Shown piece by piece: positions 34,567 through 43,663 of a DNA stretch of 64,000 nt. Below the pieces are notes generated by a model, which made no database searches, was not told the origin of the DNA, and saw only the letters and a program-made list of their open reading frames with translations. The stretch's first letter is position 1; every line of letters begins with the position of its first letter. The DNA comes from Amorphus orientalis (GTDB lineage: Bacteria > Pseudomonadota > Alphaproteobacteria > Rhizobiales > Amorphaceae): the NCBI RefSeq assembly GCF_030814015.1, contig NZ_JAUSUL010000002.1, positions 682,001 through 746,000 on the forward strand, in the 5' to 3' direction. The translations under genes and the position numbers were made by a program.

Positions 34567-35724
34567 ATGTCCGAGACCCTTCAGCGCCGCCTTGAGATTC
34601 TCGCCTACGCGACGTTCATTGCGGTGATCCTGATCCTGCCGGCCTTCGCCGACATCTTCTGGCTGAACCGCTTCGCCAAGTATCTCGTCTACGGCATGCT
34701 CGGCATCGCCATTGCCATGTCGTGGGGTTACTCCGGCATCCTCAACCTTGGGCAGGGGCTGTTCTTCGGTGCCGGCGCCTACATGCTGGCCATGTCGCTG
34801 AAGCTCGCGAGCCCGACCAGTCTGGCCCAGGGGTCGGACACTCCGGTTCCGGACTTCATGCTGTGGAATGCGGAACCGGGTGCGCCGACGGACCTGTGCT
34901 GCATCACCGGCGGCTCCTGGCTCTGGATGCCGTTCCAGTGGGTCGGCTTCGGCGCCTTCATGGGGATCGCGCTTCCCGTGCTGCTGGCCTTCACCATCGG
35001 CACGGTCATCTTCCGCCAGCGGATCTCCGGCGTGTTCGTCGCCATCATCACACTGGCGACCGTGCTGCTGGTCCGGCTTCTGGTCATCGATCTGCAGCCG
35101 ATCACCAACGGCTTCAACGGACTGACGGACCTGGCCTGGCTGACGATCGGGGGCTTCGAGTTCGATCCCTATCTGCTGGCCACCTACTACCTGATCGCCG
35201 GCATCCTCATTGCCGTGCTGATCGGGGCTCGGCTTCTGGTCGCGACCCGGGCCGGCCTCGTGCTTCAGGCGATCCGCGACGATTCCAACAGGGCCCGCTA
35301 TCTCGGCTTCGACGTGCCGAAATACCAGACCTTCTTCTTCGCGGTCTCCGCCGGCATCGCCGGTCTCGCCGGCATGCTTTACGTGATCGTCGCCGAGTTC
35401 GCCTCGCCGACCTTCATGGACCTCACCTTCTCCATCACCATGGTGGTGTGGGCGGCGGTCGGCGGCCGCAACTCGCTGCTCGGCGCCTGCATCGGCGCGA
35501 TCCTCATCAACACGATCGAGGCCTCCATCAGCGAGACGGAGATGTTCGTCGAGGCATGGAAGGCGATCATCGGCCTGATCTTTGTCCTCGTCGTGCTGTT
35601 CCTGCCGCGCGGCCTTGCCGGCTTCGCCCAGGACGCCAGCGCCTGGGTCGTCGGCAGGCTTAATCGCGGCGAGGGAAGTCCGGCGTCGGCCGTCGGCCAA
35701 ACCCGCAATCAGGCCGCGGAATAG
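34567..35724 (+). CDS. urtC: Branched-chain-type ABC permease UrtC
   Basis: A 385-residue LivM/UrtC permease with about ten membrane segments. MSWGYSGILNLGQGLFFGAGAYML near residue 55 and the cytoplasmic AIRDDSNRARYLGFDVPKYQ loop near residue 240 are family hallmarks. It has a long periplasmic insertion around residues 75-120 that contains two cysteines (DLCCITGG), as in urea transporters. It follows urtB immediately and is followed by urtD after nine bases. Confidence 0.94.
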   Translation: MSETLQRRLEILAYATFIAVILILPAFADIFWLNRFAKYLVYGMLGIAIAMSWGYSGILNLGQGLFFGAGAYMLAMSLKLASPTSLAQGSDTPVPDFMLWNAEPGAPTDLCCITGGSWLWMPFQWVGFGAFMGIALPVLLAFTIGTVIFRQRISGVFVAIITLATVLLVRLLVIDLQPITNGFNGLTDLAWLTIGGFEFDPYLLATYYLIAGILIAVLIGARLLVATRAGLVLQAIRDDSNRARYLGFDVPKYQTFFFAVSAGIAGLAGMLYVIVAEFASPTFMDLTFSITMVVWAAVGGRNSLLGACIGAILINTIEASISETEMFVEAWKAIIGLIFVLVVLFLPRGLAGFAQDASAWVVGRLNRGEGSPASAVGQTRNQAAE

Positions 35725-35733
35725 GAGGGGGCA

Positions 35734-36486
35734 ATGGCGAACAAGTCAGCCCTGACCATCGACGCGCTGGAAGTCGATTTCTCCGGCTTCAAAGCGGTCG
35801 ACGGCGTCTCGATGGTCGTCGAGGATGGCGAACTGCGCGTGCTTCTCGGTGCCAACGGCGCCGGCAAGACGACGCTGATGGACCTGATCAGCGGCAAGAC
35901 CAAGAGCACCGGCGGGCGTGTCTTCGTGGGCGATACGGAGATCACCAATGCCGAAGAGCACCGGATCGCGCGCGCCGGTATCGGCCGCAAATTCCAGATC
36001 CCCAGCGTGTTTCGCGAACTGACCGTCCGGCAGAATCTCGAAGTGTCCAGCATCAAGAGACCGGGCGTGCTCGCCAATCTGGGTCTTCGCTTCTCCTCCT
36101 CCCAGCGGGAGCGGGTGGAGTCGATCCTCGATGAGATGGGCCTCGTCGACGTCGCCAATGAGACCGCCGGCGCGCTCTCCCATGGTCAGACGCAATGGCT
36201 CGAGCTCGGCATGCTGTTGATCCAGGAGCCGCAGATCCTGCTGCTCGACGAACCGACTGCCGGCATGACCCAGGCGGAAACCCTGAAGACGTCGCAGATC
36301 ATCAACAGGCTGAAGGGACGGCACACGCTGGTCGTCGTGGAACACGACATGGCCTTCGTCCGTCAGATCGCCGAGCGGATCACCGTCATGCATCTCGGCA
36401 AGGTGCTGGCGGAGGGGCGCATCGAGGACATCGAGACCAACGAGGCCGTGCGCGAGGCCTATCTCGGATCCGGGGGCATTCACTGA
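35734..36486 (+). CDS. urtD: ABC transporter ATP-binding protein UrtD
   Basis: A 250-residue LivG-type ATPase. Walker A is LLGANGAGKTTLMDLISG, the family motif GRKFQIPSVFRELTVRQNLE follows, and Walker B is ILLLDEPTAGMTQAE. The signature is ALSHGQTQWLELGMLL, with His in place of the second Gly as is normal in UrtD. A GGAGGGGGCA sequence precedes the ATG. The last base of its TGA is the first base of the urtE ATG. Confidence 0.95.
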   Translation: MANKSALTIDALEVDFSGFKAVDGVSMVVEDGELRVLLGANGAGKTTLMDLISGKTKSTGGRVFVGDTEITNAEEHRIARAGIGRKFQIPSVFRELTVRQNLEVSSIKRPGVLANLGLRFSSSQRERVESILDEMGLVDVANETAGALSHGQTQWLELGMLLIQEPQILLLDEPTAGMTQAETLKTSQIINRLKGRHTLVVVEHDMAFVRQIAERITVMHLGKVLAEGRIEDIETNEAVREAYLGSGGIH

Positions 36487-37181
36487 TGCTGGCGCTCAGG
36501 GACGTCGACAGCTTTTACGGCTCCAGCCACGTGCTCCACCAGGTCGGACTGGAGGCGAAGTCGGGCGAGATCCTGGCGGTGCTCGGCCGCAACGGCGTCG
36601 GCAAGACCACACTGCTGAAGACCATCATGGGGCTAACCTCGTCCCATACCGGGGCGATCGAGGTCGACGGGGCGTCGATCTCGGAGATGCAGACCCATCA
36701 GAGGGCGCGCAGCGGCATTGCCTATGTGCCGCAGGGCAGGGAGATCATCCCGGACTTCACCATCCGCCAGAACATCCTGATGGGCTGCTTCGCGCGAAAG
36801 GACGGTAAGCGCGCGGTGCCGGAGCTCGCGATGGAGCTGTTTCCCTATCTCGCGGACAATCTGAACCGGCCGGGCGGCGTGCTCTCCGGCGGTCAGCAGC
36901 AGCAGCTTGCGATCGCCCGGGCGCTGGCCGCCGATCCCCGGGTTCTGCTGCTCGACGAGCCGACAGAAGGAATCCAGCCGAACATCGTCGAAGAAATCGA
37001 AGCGATTATTGTCCGCCTGAACAAGGAAGTCGGGCTGACGGTGGTCCTCGTCGAACAGAATGTCGGTTTCGCCCGCCAGGCCGCCCAGGGCTTCGTCCTG
37101 ATCGAGAAGGGCCGTGTGGCGGAGGCGGGGCCGACCGCGGAACTCACCGACGACCTCGTGCAGAAGCACATGGCCGTGTGA
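36486..37181 (+). CDS. urtE: ABC transporter ATP-binding protein UrtE
   Basis: A 231-residue LivF-type ATPase. Walker A is [18 protein letters not shown], the signature is [17 protein letters not shown], and Walker B is [37 protein letters not shown] is typical of UrtE. The ATG overlaps the urtD stop. A 190-base gap then leads to the amidase gene and holds a CGGGAC-GGAT-GTCCCG hairpin at 37300-37315. Confidence 0.95.
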   Translation: MLALRDVDSFYGSSHVLHQVGLEAKSGEILAVLGRNGVGKTTLLKTIMGLTSSHTGAIEVDGASISEMQTHQRARSGIAYVPQGREIIPDFTIRQNILMGCFARKDGKRAVPELAMELFPYLADNLNRPGGVLSGGQQQQLAIARALAADPRVLLLDEPTEGIQPNIVEEIEAIIVRLNKEVGLTVVLVEQNVGFARQAAQGFVLIEKGRVAEAGPTAELTDDLVQKHMAV

Positions 37182-37371
37182 GGCGAAACGCCTGCCCGGT
37201 CGGGTGGGCGATGGGGACGGCGGCCCGGCGATGAAGCCGGATCGCCCGCTGTCCTGGATGCCGGGATCGAGTGTGCGCCAGAGCGTGGGCCCCTCGAACC
37301 GGGACGGATGTCCCGCGCCAGCGTCGCCGCGGGGAGGATCGACGACACCGAAATCAAAGAGGGAAACCGAC

Positions 37372-38409
37372 ATGTTGCACGGTGACATCTCCAGCAGCCA
37401 CGACACGGTCGGCGTGGCCGTCGTGAACTACAAGATGCCGCGGCTTCACACCAAGGCCGAGGTTCTGGCCAACGCGCAGAACATTGCCGACATGCTGGTC
37501 GGCATGAAGCAGGGCCTGCCGGGCATGGATCTCGTGATCTTCCCGGAATATTCGACCCACGGGATCATGTACGACCAGAAGGAAATGTACGAAACGGCGT
37601 CGAGCATCCCCGGCGACGAAACCGAAATCTTCGCGGAAGCTTGCCGTAAGGCAAAGGTCTGGGGTGTGTTCTCGCTCACGGGCGAGCGCCACGAGGAACA
37701 CCCGAACAAGGCCCCCTACAACACTCTCATCCTGATGAACGATCAGGGCGAGATCGTACAGAAGTACCGCAAGATCATGCCCTGGGTGCCGATCGAGGGA
37801 TGGTATCCGGGCGAATGCACCTTCGTGTCTGAAGGTCCGAAGGGCATGAAGATCAGCCTGATCATCTGCGACGACGGCAACTATCCGGAGATCTGGCGCG
37901 ACTGTGCCATGCGCGGCGCCGAGCTGATCGTCCGCTGTCAGGGCTACATGTACCCGGCAAAGGAACAGCAGGTGGTGATGGCCAAGGCGATGGCCTGGGC
38001 GAACAACACCTATGTGGCGGTGGCCAACGCCGCCGGTTTCGACGGCGTCTATTCCTATTTCGGCCATTCGGCGATCGTCGGCTTCGACGGCCGCACCCTC
38101 GGCGAGTGCGGTGAGGAGGACATGGGCATCCAGTATGCCCAGCTGTCGCTGTCACTGCTGCGCGACGCCCGCAAAAACATGCAGTCGCAGAACCATCTCT
38201 TCAAGCTTCTGCACCGGGGCTACACCGGCACGATCAACTCCGGCGACGACATCCGCGGCCACGCGATCTGTCCGTTCGAGTTCTACAAGAACTGGGTCAC
38301 CGATCCCGACGGCACGCGGGAGATGGTCGAGGGCATGACCCGCACGACCGTCGGCACCGAAGAATGCCCGATCGAAGGCATTCCGAACGAAGCCACCTCG
38401 CACCGCTGA
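37372..38409 (+). CDS. amiE: Aliphatic amidase
   Basis: A 345-residue nitrilase-superfamily amidase that hydrolyses short aliphatic amides to the acid and ammonia. All catalytic residues match Pseudomonas AmiE numbering: Glu59 (FPEYSTHG), Lys134 (KYRKIMPW), Glu142 (IEGWYPGE) and Cys166 (LIICDDGN). [14 protein letters not shown] and the C-terminal [20 protein letters not shown] are typical of the amidase branch that also includes formamidases. ATG 37372 follows AGAGGG. Its position inside the transporter-urease operon couples amide hydrolysis with urea use. Confidence 0.96.
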   Translation: MLHGDISSSHDTVGVAVVNYKMPRLHTKAEVLANAQNIADMLVGMKQGLPGMDLVIFPEYSTHGIMYDQKEMYETASSIPGDETEIFAEACRKAKVWGVFSLTGERHEEHPNKAPYNTLILMNDQGEIVQKYRKIMPWVPIEGWYPGECTFVSEGPKGMKISLIICDDGNYPEIWRDCAMRGAELIVRCQGYMYPAKEQQVVMAKAMAWANNTYVAVANAAGFDGVYSYFGHSAIVGFDGRTLGECGEEDMGIQYAQLSLSLLRDARKNMQSQNHLFKLLHRGYTGTINSGDDIRGHAICPFEFYKNWVTDPDGTREMVEGMTRTTVGTEECPIEGIPNEATSHR

Positions 38410-38414
38410 TCTGT

Positions 38415-38446
38415 CCTGCCGGCCCGTTGTCCAGCGGGCCGGCAGG
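38415..38446 (+). other. Twelve-pair hairpin between amiE and ureE
   Basis: CCTGCCGGCCCG (38415-38426) pairs perfectly with CGGGCCGGCAGG (38435-38446) around an eight-base loop. Only a short CCCTTTCC follows, so termination would be partial. It may lower urease expression relative to amidase, or protect the 3' end of the amiE message. Confidence 0.6.
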
Positions 38447-38486
38447 CCCTTTCCGTATCCGCCCCTTTGGTCCGGAGACCCGTGTC

Positions 38487-39032
38487 ATGTTGCGCATCGA
38501 GACGATCCTGGGCAGTGCAACCGGCGAAGCTTTCGCTGGCCGTCTGCACGATCTCGCCCATCGGGATGCGGTGGAGACCGTCCGGCTTCCGGAAGGCGAT
38601 GTCGCACGTCGCAAGCTCCGGGTCGTCACCGACAAGGGGACCGACATTGCGATCGCTTTGCCGCGAACCCAGCGGCTCCAAGATGGGGCGGTGCTGGTCT
38701 GCGATGACGACCGGGCAATCGTCGTGCGTGTCGACGAGATCGAGTGGCTGCCGCTGGAGCCGATCGATGCGGCAAGTGCCGTTGAGCTCGGATATCACGC
38801 AGGCAACCTGCACTGGCGGGTGCGGTTCTCGGGCTCGACGCTTTTCGTCGGCCTGGAGGGCCCGGTCGATACCTATCTCGCGCGGCTCAAGCCGTTCGTG
38901 TCCCAGGAGCGGATCCGGGTTGGGAATCCGGCCGTGAACGTGGCCGGAGCGGAGCCGGCGTCCCATGGTCACGCTCATCATCACCATGACGGGCAGGCGG
39001 GACACTCTCATCCGTCGGAGGAGACGGCATGA
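38487..39032 (+). CDS. ureE: Urease accessory protein UreE, nickel chaperone
   Basis: A 181-residue nickel-binding chaperone. The N-terminal domain (RRKLRVVTDKGTDIAIALPR) and the metal-binding domain (VELGYHAGNLHWRV) are typical, with the conserved His in YHAGNLHW. The C-terminus has a His-rich tail, HGHAHHHHDGQAGHSHPS, that stores or delivers nickel. Unusually, ureE is the first urease gene here, before the structural genes. Its stop overlaps the ureF start by ATGA. Confidence 0.95.
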   Translation: MLRIETILGSATGEAFAGRLHDLAHRDAVETVRLPEGDVARRKLRVVTDKGTDIAIALPRTQRLQDGAVLVCDDDRAIVVRVDEIEWLPLEPIDAASAVELGYHAGNLHWRVRFSGSTLFVGLEGPVDTYLARLKPFVSQERIRVGNPAVNVAGAEPASHGHAHHHHDGQAGHSHPSEETA

Positions 39033-39697
39033 CCGCGCTCCTGACCGCGATCCGTCTTGCCGACAGCGCCTTTCCGAGCGGCGCGTTTGCGTTCTCGCAG
39101 GGCCTGGAGCCGATGCTTGCGGAAGATCGCGCTGCGGGCGCAGACGCCGTCCTCGGCTTCATACGCGAACAGCTCCGATTGCGGTTCCTGACCGCGGACC
39201 GGGTCGCGCTGGTCCGGGCTCTCGAGCTTGCCGACGACGAGGACGCGCTCGCCGCCGTCGATCGTGCGTTTCACGCCGCATCTCCGATCGAACCCCATCG
39301 CACTGCATCCCTTAGAAACGGGGCGGCTCTGCTTGCCGCCCACGTGCGCCTGGGAACGGCTGGCGCCGTCTCTTATCAGCGGCGGATCCGGGTGCAGCGC
39401 GCCTTCGGACATCTGCCCGTCGTCCAGGGTCTGGTGTTCGGCGGGTTGGGGCTTGGCGAAGGCGAAGCGGTTCGGGTCGCAGGCTACGGCCTCGTCATGG
39501 GCATGGCTCAGGCCGCACTCCGGCTCGGCCGGATCGGTGCGATAGACGCCCAGCGGGTCATCGCCGACGCCCTTGCCGACCTCGAGGCGATTGCCGACGA
39601 ACCGGTCGGCGATGCTGCCCCGGCCAGCTTCACGCCATTGTCCGATATCGCCGCCATCGGCCATGCCCGTCACCGTGGGCGGCTTTTCGCGTCCTGA
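39029..39697 (+). CDS. ureF: Urease accessory protein UreF
   Basis: A 222-residue all-helical accessory protein. LADSAFPSGAFAFSQGLEPM at the N-terminus is the family signature, and GHLPVVQGLVFGGLGLG near residue 130 is also conserved. It binds UreD and the apo-urease and gates GTP hydrolysis by UreG. The ATG overlaps the ureE stop. It is followed by the fused structural subunit gene. Confidence 0.94.
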   Translation: MTALLTAIRLADSAFPSGAFAFSQGLEPMLAEDRAAGADAVLGFIREQLRLRFLTADRVALVRALELADDEDALAAVDRAFHAASPIEPHRTASLRNGAALLAAHVRLGTAGAVSYQRRIRVQRAFGHLPVVQGLVFGGLGLGEGEAVRVAGYGLVMGMAQAALRLGRIGAIDAQRVIADALADLEAIADEPVGDAAPASFTPLSDIAAIGHARHRGRLFAS

Positions 39698-39715
39698 CGT
39701 TCAGGGAGAATCAGG

Positions 39716-40405
39716 GTGCTTCTTACACCGACCGAACTGGAACGGCTGACGATCTTCACCGCCGCCGAGCTTGCCCGGAAGCGGCGGGCGAAGGGGCTGA
39801 AGCTCAACTATCCCGAGACCGTCGCGATCCTGACCGACGAGATCCTCGAAGGCGCACGGGAAGGGCGGTCCGTCGCCGACCTGATCTCCTGGGGCAGCCG
39901 GATCCTGACCTACGACGACGTGATGCCGGGGGTCGCCGATCTGTTGCCGATGCTGCAGGTGGAGGGTGTTTTTCCAGACGGCACCAAGCTCGTCACGGTG
40001 CACGACCCGATCCGGCTGGGTGAGCCGCCGGAGGGCCTCGACCCGCCGGGCGAGATCCTGGCTGGCGCCGGCGAGATCGAGCTCAATCCGGGCCGCGACC
40101 GCGTCGTTCTCCAGGTGGTCAACACGGGCGACCGGCCGATCCAGGTCGGCAGCCACTACCACTTCTTCGACACCAACAAGGCGCTCGATTTCGATCGCGC
40201 GGCTTCCTACCGGTGCCGGCTCGACATTCCCGCCGGCACGGCGGTCCGCTTCGAGCCCGGCCAGTCGAAAGAGGTGTCGCTGGTGCCGTTCGGCGGGCAG
40301 CAGGAGATCTCGGGCCTCAACGCCCTGAACGACGGACCGACGACGGACGAGGATAAGGCTGCCGCCCTGCAGCGGGCGCGCGACCGCGGGTTCAGGGGCG
40401 CATAG
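39716..40405 (+). CDS. ureAB: Fused urease gamma-beta subunit (UreAB)
   Basis: A 229-residue fusion. Residues 1-100 are the gamma subunit ([44 protein letters not shown]). Residues about 105-229 are the beta subunit ([50 protein letters not shown]). Such fusions are known from Helicobacter and some other bacteria. The start is GTG 39716 with CAGGGAGAA upstream. The alpha-subunit gene follows ten bases later. Confidence 0.95.
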   Translation: MLLTPTELERLTIFTAAELARKRRAKGLKLNYPETVAILTDEILEGAREGRSVADLISWGSRILTYDDVMPGVADLLPMLQVEGVFPDGTKLVTVHDPIRLGEPPEGLDPPGEILAGAGEIELNPGRDRVVLQVVNTGDRPIQVGSHYHFFDTNKALDFDRAASYRCRLDIPAGTAVRFEPGQSKEVSLVPFGGQQEISGLNALNDGPTTDEDKAAALQRARDRGFRGA

Positions 40406-40415
40406 GAGCAGGGCC

Positions 40416-42128
40416 ATGGCAACGATTTCACGCGCCGACTATGCCGCAATGTACGGCCCGACCACGGGCGATGTGGTCCGGCTCGGCGACACCAGTCTCC
40501 TTGCCGAGGTGGAGAGGGACTACGCCGCTTACGGCGATGAATGCCTGCACGGCGGCGGCAAGACGCTGCGCGACGGGATGGGCCTCGTGGCGGGTGCCAC
40601 GAGCGCGGACGGCGCGCTGGACATGCTGCTGGTGAACGTCCTCGTCATCGACCCCGTACTCGGCATCGTGAAGGGCGATCTCGGCATCAAGGACGGCAAC
40701 ATCGTCGGCATCGGCAAGGCCGGCAATCCGGCGGTCATGGACGGGGTGGATCCGCGCTTGATCGTCTCGACGGCAACCACCGTGCGCGACTGCGAGGGCA
40801 TGATCGCGACGCCCGGCGGGATCGACGTGCACGTCCATTTCGATTCCGCCCAGTTGTGCGAACATGCGATCGCCGCAGGCGTGACCACGATGATCGGCGG
40901 CTCGCTCGGGCCGATCACCGTCGGCATCGACTGCGGCGGGCCGTTCAATGTCGGTAAGATGCTGCAGGCGGCCGAGGCCTGGCCGATCAATTTCGGCTTT
41001 CTCGGGCGGGGCAACACCCACAAGCCGGAGTCGCTTCCCGAGCAACTCGCCGCCGGTTGCCTCGGCCTGAAGATCCACGAGGACTGGGGTGCGATGCCGG
41101 CGGTGATCGACACCTGCCTTCGGGTCGCCGACGACCTCGATTTCCAGGTCCAGCTCCACACCGACACGCTGAACGAGTCCGGTTTCGTCGAGGATACGCT
41201 CGCGGCGATCGGCGGCCGCACCATCCACATGTACCACACCGAGGGTGCGGGCGGCGGCCACGCGCCGGACATCATACGCGTGGCCGGCGTCGCCAACTGC
41301 CTGCCGTCGTCGACCAATCCCACCAACCCGTTCACGGTGAACACCTTCGACGAACACCTCGATATGACGATGGTGTGCCATCACCTGAGCCCGTCGATCC
41401 CCGAGGATGTCGCGTTTGCAGAAAGCCGCATCCGGGCGCAGTCGATCGCGGCGGAGGACGTGCTGCACGATCTCGGCGCGATCTCCATGCTGGGCTCCGA
41501 CAGCCAGGGCATGGGCCGCATCCACGAGGTGATCTGCCGGACCTGGCAGCTCGCGTCGAAGATGAAGGACCAGCGCGGCCGCCTGCCGGAGGAGAAGACG
41601 GCGCGCGGCGACAACGAGCGGATCAAGCGCTTCATCGCCAAGTACACGATCAATGCCGCCCGCACGTTCGGGATCGCCGATCATGTCGGATCGCTGGAGG
41701 ACGGCAAGATGGCCGACGTGGTCGTCTGGCGGCCGGGCTTCTTCGGCATCAAGCCGGAACTGGTGATCAAGAGCGGCTTCATCGCCTGGGGCGCGATGGG
41801 CGATTCCGCCGCCTCGCTGATGACCTGTGAACCGCTCCAGATGCGCCCGCAATGGGGGGCTTTCGGACGGGCCAAGCAGGCGCTCTCGGCCTGTTTCGTC
41901 CATCCCAGCGCGATCGAGGCGGGCATCGCCGACACACTCGACCTGAAGAAGCGCCTGCTGCCGGCGCGGGGCACACGGACGCTCACCAAGGCCGACATGT
42001 TCCGCAACGACGCGGTGCCGGAGATACGCGTCGATCCGCAGACTTTCGACGTCTTCGTCGACGGCGAACTGGCCACCTGCGAGCCGGCCGAACGGCTGCC
42101 GCTCACCCAGCTCTACATGCTGCGCTGA
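40416..42128 (+). CDS. ureC: Urease alpha subunit (divergent UreC)
   Basis: A 570-residue nickel-dependent amidohydrolase. All expected active-site residues are present: His139 and His141 (DVHVHFD), the carbamylated Lys219 and His221 (LKIHEDWG), His248, His274, Cys321-His322 in the flap (VCHHLSP), Arg338 and Asp362 (GSDSQGMG). The stretch after HVH ([10 protein letters not shown]) and the segment around residues 162-175 ([14 protein letters not shown]) depart from canonical ureases (usually WICPQQ and GTHATTC). Urea is the probable substrate, but specificity may differ. Confidence 0.92.
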   Translation: MATISRADYAAMYGPTTGDVVRLGDTSLLAEVERDYAAYGDECLHGGGKTLRDGMGLVAGATSADGALDMLLVNVLVIDPVLGIVKGDLGIKDGNIVGIGKAGNPAVMDGVDPRLIVSTATTVRDCEGMIATPGGIDVHVHFDSAQLCEHAIAAGVTTMIGGSLGPITVGIDCGGPFNVGKMLQAAEAWPINFGFLGRGNTHKPESLPEQLAAGCLGLKIHEDWGAMPAVIDTCLRVADDLDFQVQLHTDTLNESGFVEDTLAAIGGRTIHMYHTEGAGGGHAPDIIRVAGVANCLPSSTNPTNPFTVNTFDEHLDMTMVCHHLSPSIPEDVAFAESRIRAQSIAAEDVLHDLGAISMLGSDSQGMGRIHEVICRTWQLASKMKDQRGRLPEEKTARGDNERIKRFIAKYTINAARTFGIADHVGSLEDGKMADVVVWRPGFFGIKPELVIKSGFIAWGAMGDSAASLMTCEPLQMRPQWGAFGRAKQALSACFVHPSAIEAGIADTLDLKKRLLPARGTRTLTKADMFRNDAVPEIRVDPQTFDVFVDGELATCEPAERLPLTQLYMLR

Positions 42129-42144
42129 CCGCGAGGATATTGCC

Positions 42145-42801
42145 ATGCACGGATCGCATTCCATCGATGTGCTCGAGGTTCCGGCCGGCGTGGGCGGCGC
42201 CGCGCGAGTGGGTATCGGCGGGCCGGTCGGATCCGGCAAGACCGCAATCCTGGAGGCCCTGATTCCGGTCCTGACAGGGCGCGGCACCGATCTCTGCGTC
42301 ATCACCAACGACCTCGTAACCGACGAGGACGCCCAGCGCATCCGTTGCGGCGGCTTCATCGATCCCGCCCGTGTCTCGGCAGTGGAGGCGGGAGCCTGCC
42401 CGCACACCGTGATCCGGGAAGACCCGACCTTGAACATCGCGGCCGCTGACGATCTGGAGATGCGGTTTCCCGGGACGGAGTTGATCCTGATCGAGAGCGG
42501 CGGCGACAACCTCGCCTCCACCTTCTCGCTCGATCTGGTGGACTGGTGGGCGTTCGTGATCGATGTTGCCGGTGGAGATGACATTCCGCGCAAGCGGGGA
42601 CCCGGCGTCATCCAGGCCGATCTCCTGATCATCAACAAGATCGACCTGGCGCCCAATGTCGGTGTCGATCTCGCGGCGATGCACGAGGAGGCGGTCGCCG
42701 TGCGCGAGGGGCGTCCGGTGCTGCTGGCCAACGCTCGCAGCGGCGAAGGGATGACATCGCTCGCCGACGAACTCGGCCGCGCGGTCCTGTTCGACCGATG
42801 A
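42145..42801 (+). CDS. ureG: Urease accessory GTPase UreG
   Basis: A 218-residue SIMIBI GTPase that drives nickel insertion. The P-loop is [18 protein letters not shown], the metal motif CPH is in [13 protein letters not shown], switch residues lie in [17 protein letters not shown], and the base-recognition motif is [11 protein letters not shown]. Some positions differ from common UreG, for example [10 protein letters not shown] for TNDIYTKEDA. It follows ureC by 16 bases and overlaps ureD by ATGA. Confidence 0.95.
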   Translation: MHGSHSIDVLEVPAGVGGAARVGIGGPVGSGKTAILEALIPVLTGRGTDLCVITNDLVTDEDAQRIRCGGFIDPARVSAVEAGACPHTVIREDPTLNIAAADDLEMRFPGTELILIESGGDNLASTFSLDLVDWWAFVIDVAGGDDIPRKRGPGVIQADLLIINKIDLAPNVGVDLAAMHEEAVAVREGRPVLLANARSGEGMTSLADELGRAVLFDR

Positions 42802-43652
42802 CGGCCGCGCCGCCGCACCGGTTCGCGACACAAGAGGCTTCGCGCGCGCTCGACCTCACCTTTCGGCGACAGCGCGGCCGCACCCGGCTCGGCGAGCAAC
42901 GGGTGCGCTATCCCTTCCACATCACGCGGCCATTCCATTTCGATACGGCGGTCGCGCCGGGTCTGGCGACGCTGTACCTGCAGTCGGCGTCCGGGGGCTA
43001 CTATCGTGGCGAGCGGCTTCTGGCGCGGGTGCGCGCGGAGCCAGGCGCGGAGGTCTGCGTCACCACCCAGGCGTCGACGATCGTGCATCATGCGCGGGGC
43101 ACGGCGACAGTTGCCGACACCCGGATCGAAGCCGAGGCCGGGTCGGTCGTCTTCCACATGCCGGACCCGCTGATCCTGTTGCCTGGGGCGGATCTTCTGA
43201 CCACGCTCACGGTCCGGCGCGCGCCGGATGCGGCGGCCGTCGTGTCGGAGGCCTTTCTTGCCCACGATCCAGACGGCGAGGGCCAGCCGTTCGCGCGGCT
43301 CGACAACGAGATCCGCATCGAGACGCCGGACGGCGTGCCTGAGGCCATCGACCGCATGGTCGTGGACGTGGACGGGCTGTCGGTTGCGCGGCGACTGGGC
43401 GGAACGATCGCGGCCGGCGGCGTGCTCATCGTCGGGCCGCAGGCGGCCGCCGCCGACCCGCTGGCGGTGGAGGCGGGGCTCGGACCGATCGACGGCGCCC
43501 GCCTTGCCGTCAGCCGGCTCCCGTTCGACTGCGGCCTGACTGTGCGGATCGCGGCCGGCTCCGGCCGGGAATTGACCGCCGCGCTTGACGCGTCCTTCGC
43601 AGCCGCCTTCCGGCTGATCTACGGCGGCGAACCCGCGCGCCGGCGCAAATAG
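42798..43652 (+). CDS. ureD: Urease accessory protein UreD
   Basis: A 284-residue scaffold that binds apo-urease and Ure[22 protein letters not shown] and [14 protein letters not shown] are the family signature, and [13 protein letters not shown] is conserved. It has no signal peptide. It is the last gene of the amide/urea operon and overlaps ureG. It ends 11 bases from the convergent VWA gene, leaving no room for a full terminator. Confidence 0.93.
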   Translation: MTAAPPHRFATQEASRALDLTFRRQRGRTRLGEQRVRYPFHITRPFHFDTAVAPGLATLYLQSASGGYYRGERLLARVRAEPGAEVCVTTQASTIVHHARGTATVADTRIEAEAGSVVFHMPDPLILLPGADLLTTLTVRRAPDAAAVVSEAFLAHDPDGEGQPFARLDNEIRIETPDGVPEAIDRMVVDVDGLSVARRLGGTIAAGGVLIVGPQAAAADPLAVEAGLGPIDGARLAVSRLPFDCGLTVRIAAGSGRELTAALDASFAAAFRLIYGGEPARRRK

Positions 43653-43663
43653 GCCGGCGCCGC

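Noticed and set aside
37300-37315. Hairpin CGGGAC-GGAT-GTCCCG upstream of amiE as a third ANTAR element
   Set aside because: The loop has four bases rather than six, there is no A1/G4 pattern, and no second hairpin or terminator accompanies it.
40428-43265. A 945-codon open frame antisense to the urease genes
   Set aside because: It mirrors the codon pattern of ureC, ureG and ureD, which have clear family motifs. Long antisense frames are expected in GC-rich coding DNA, and the frame shows no domain.
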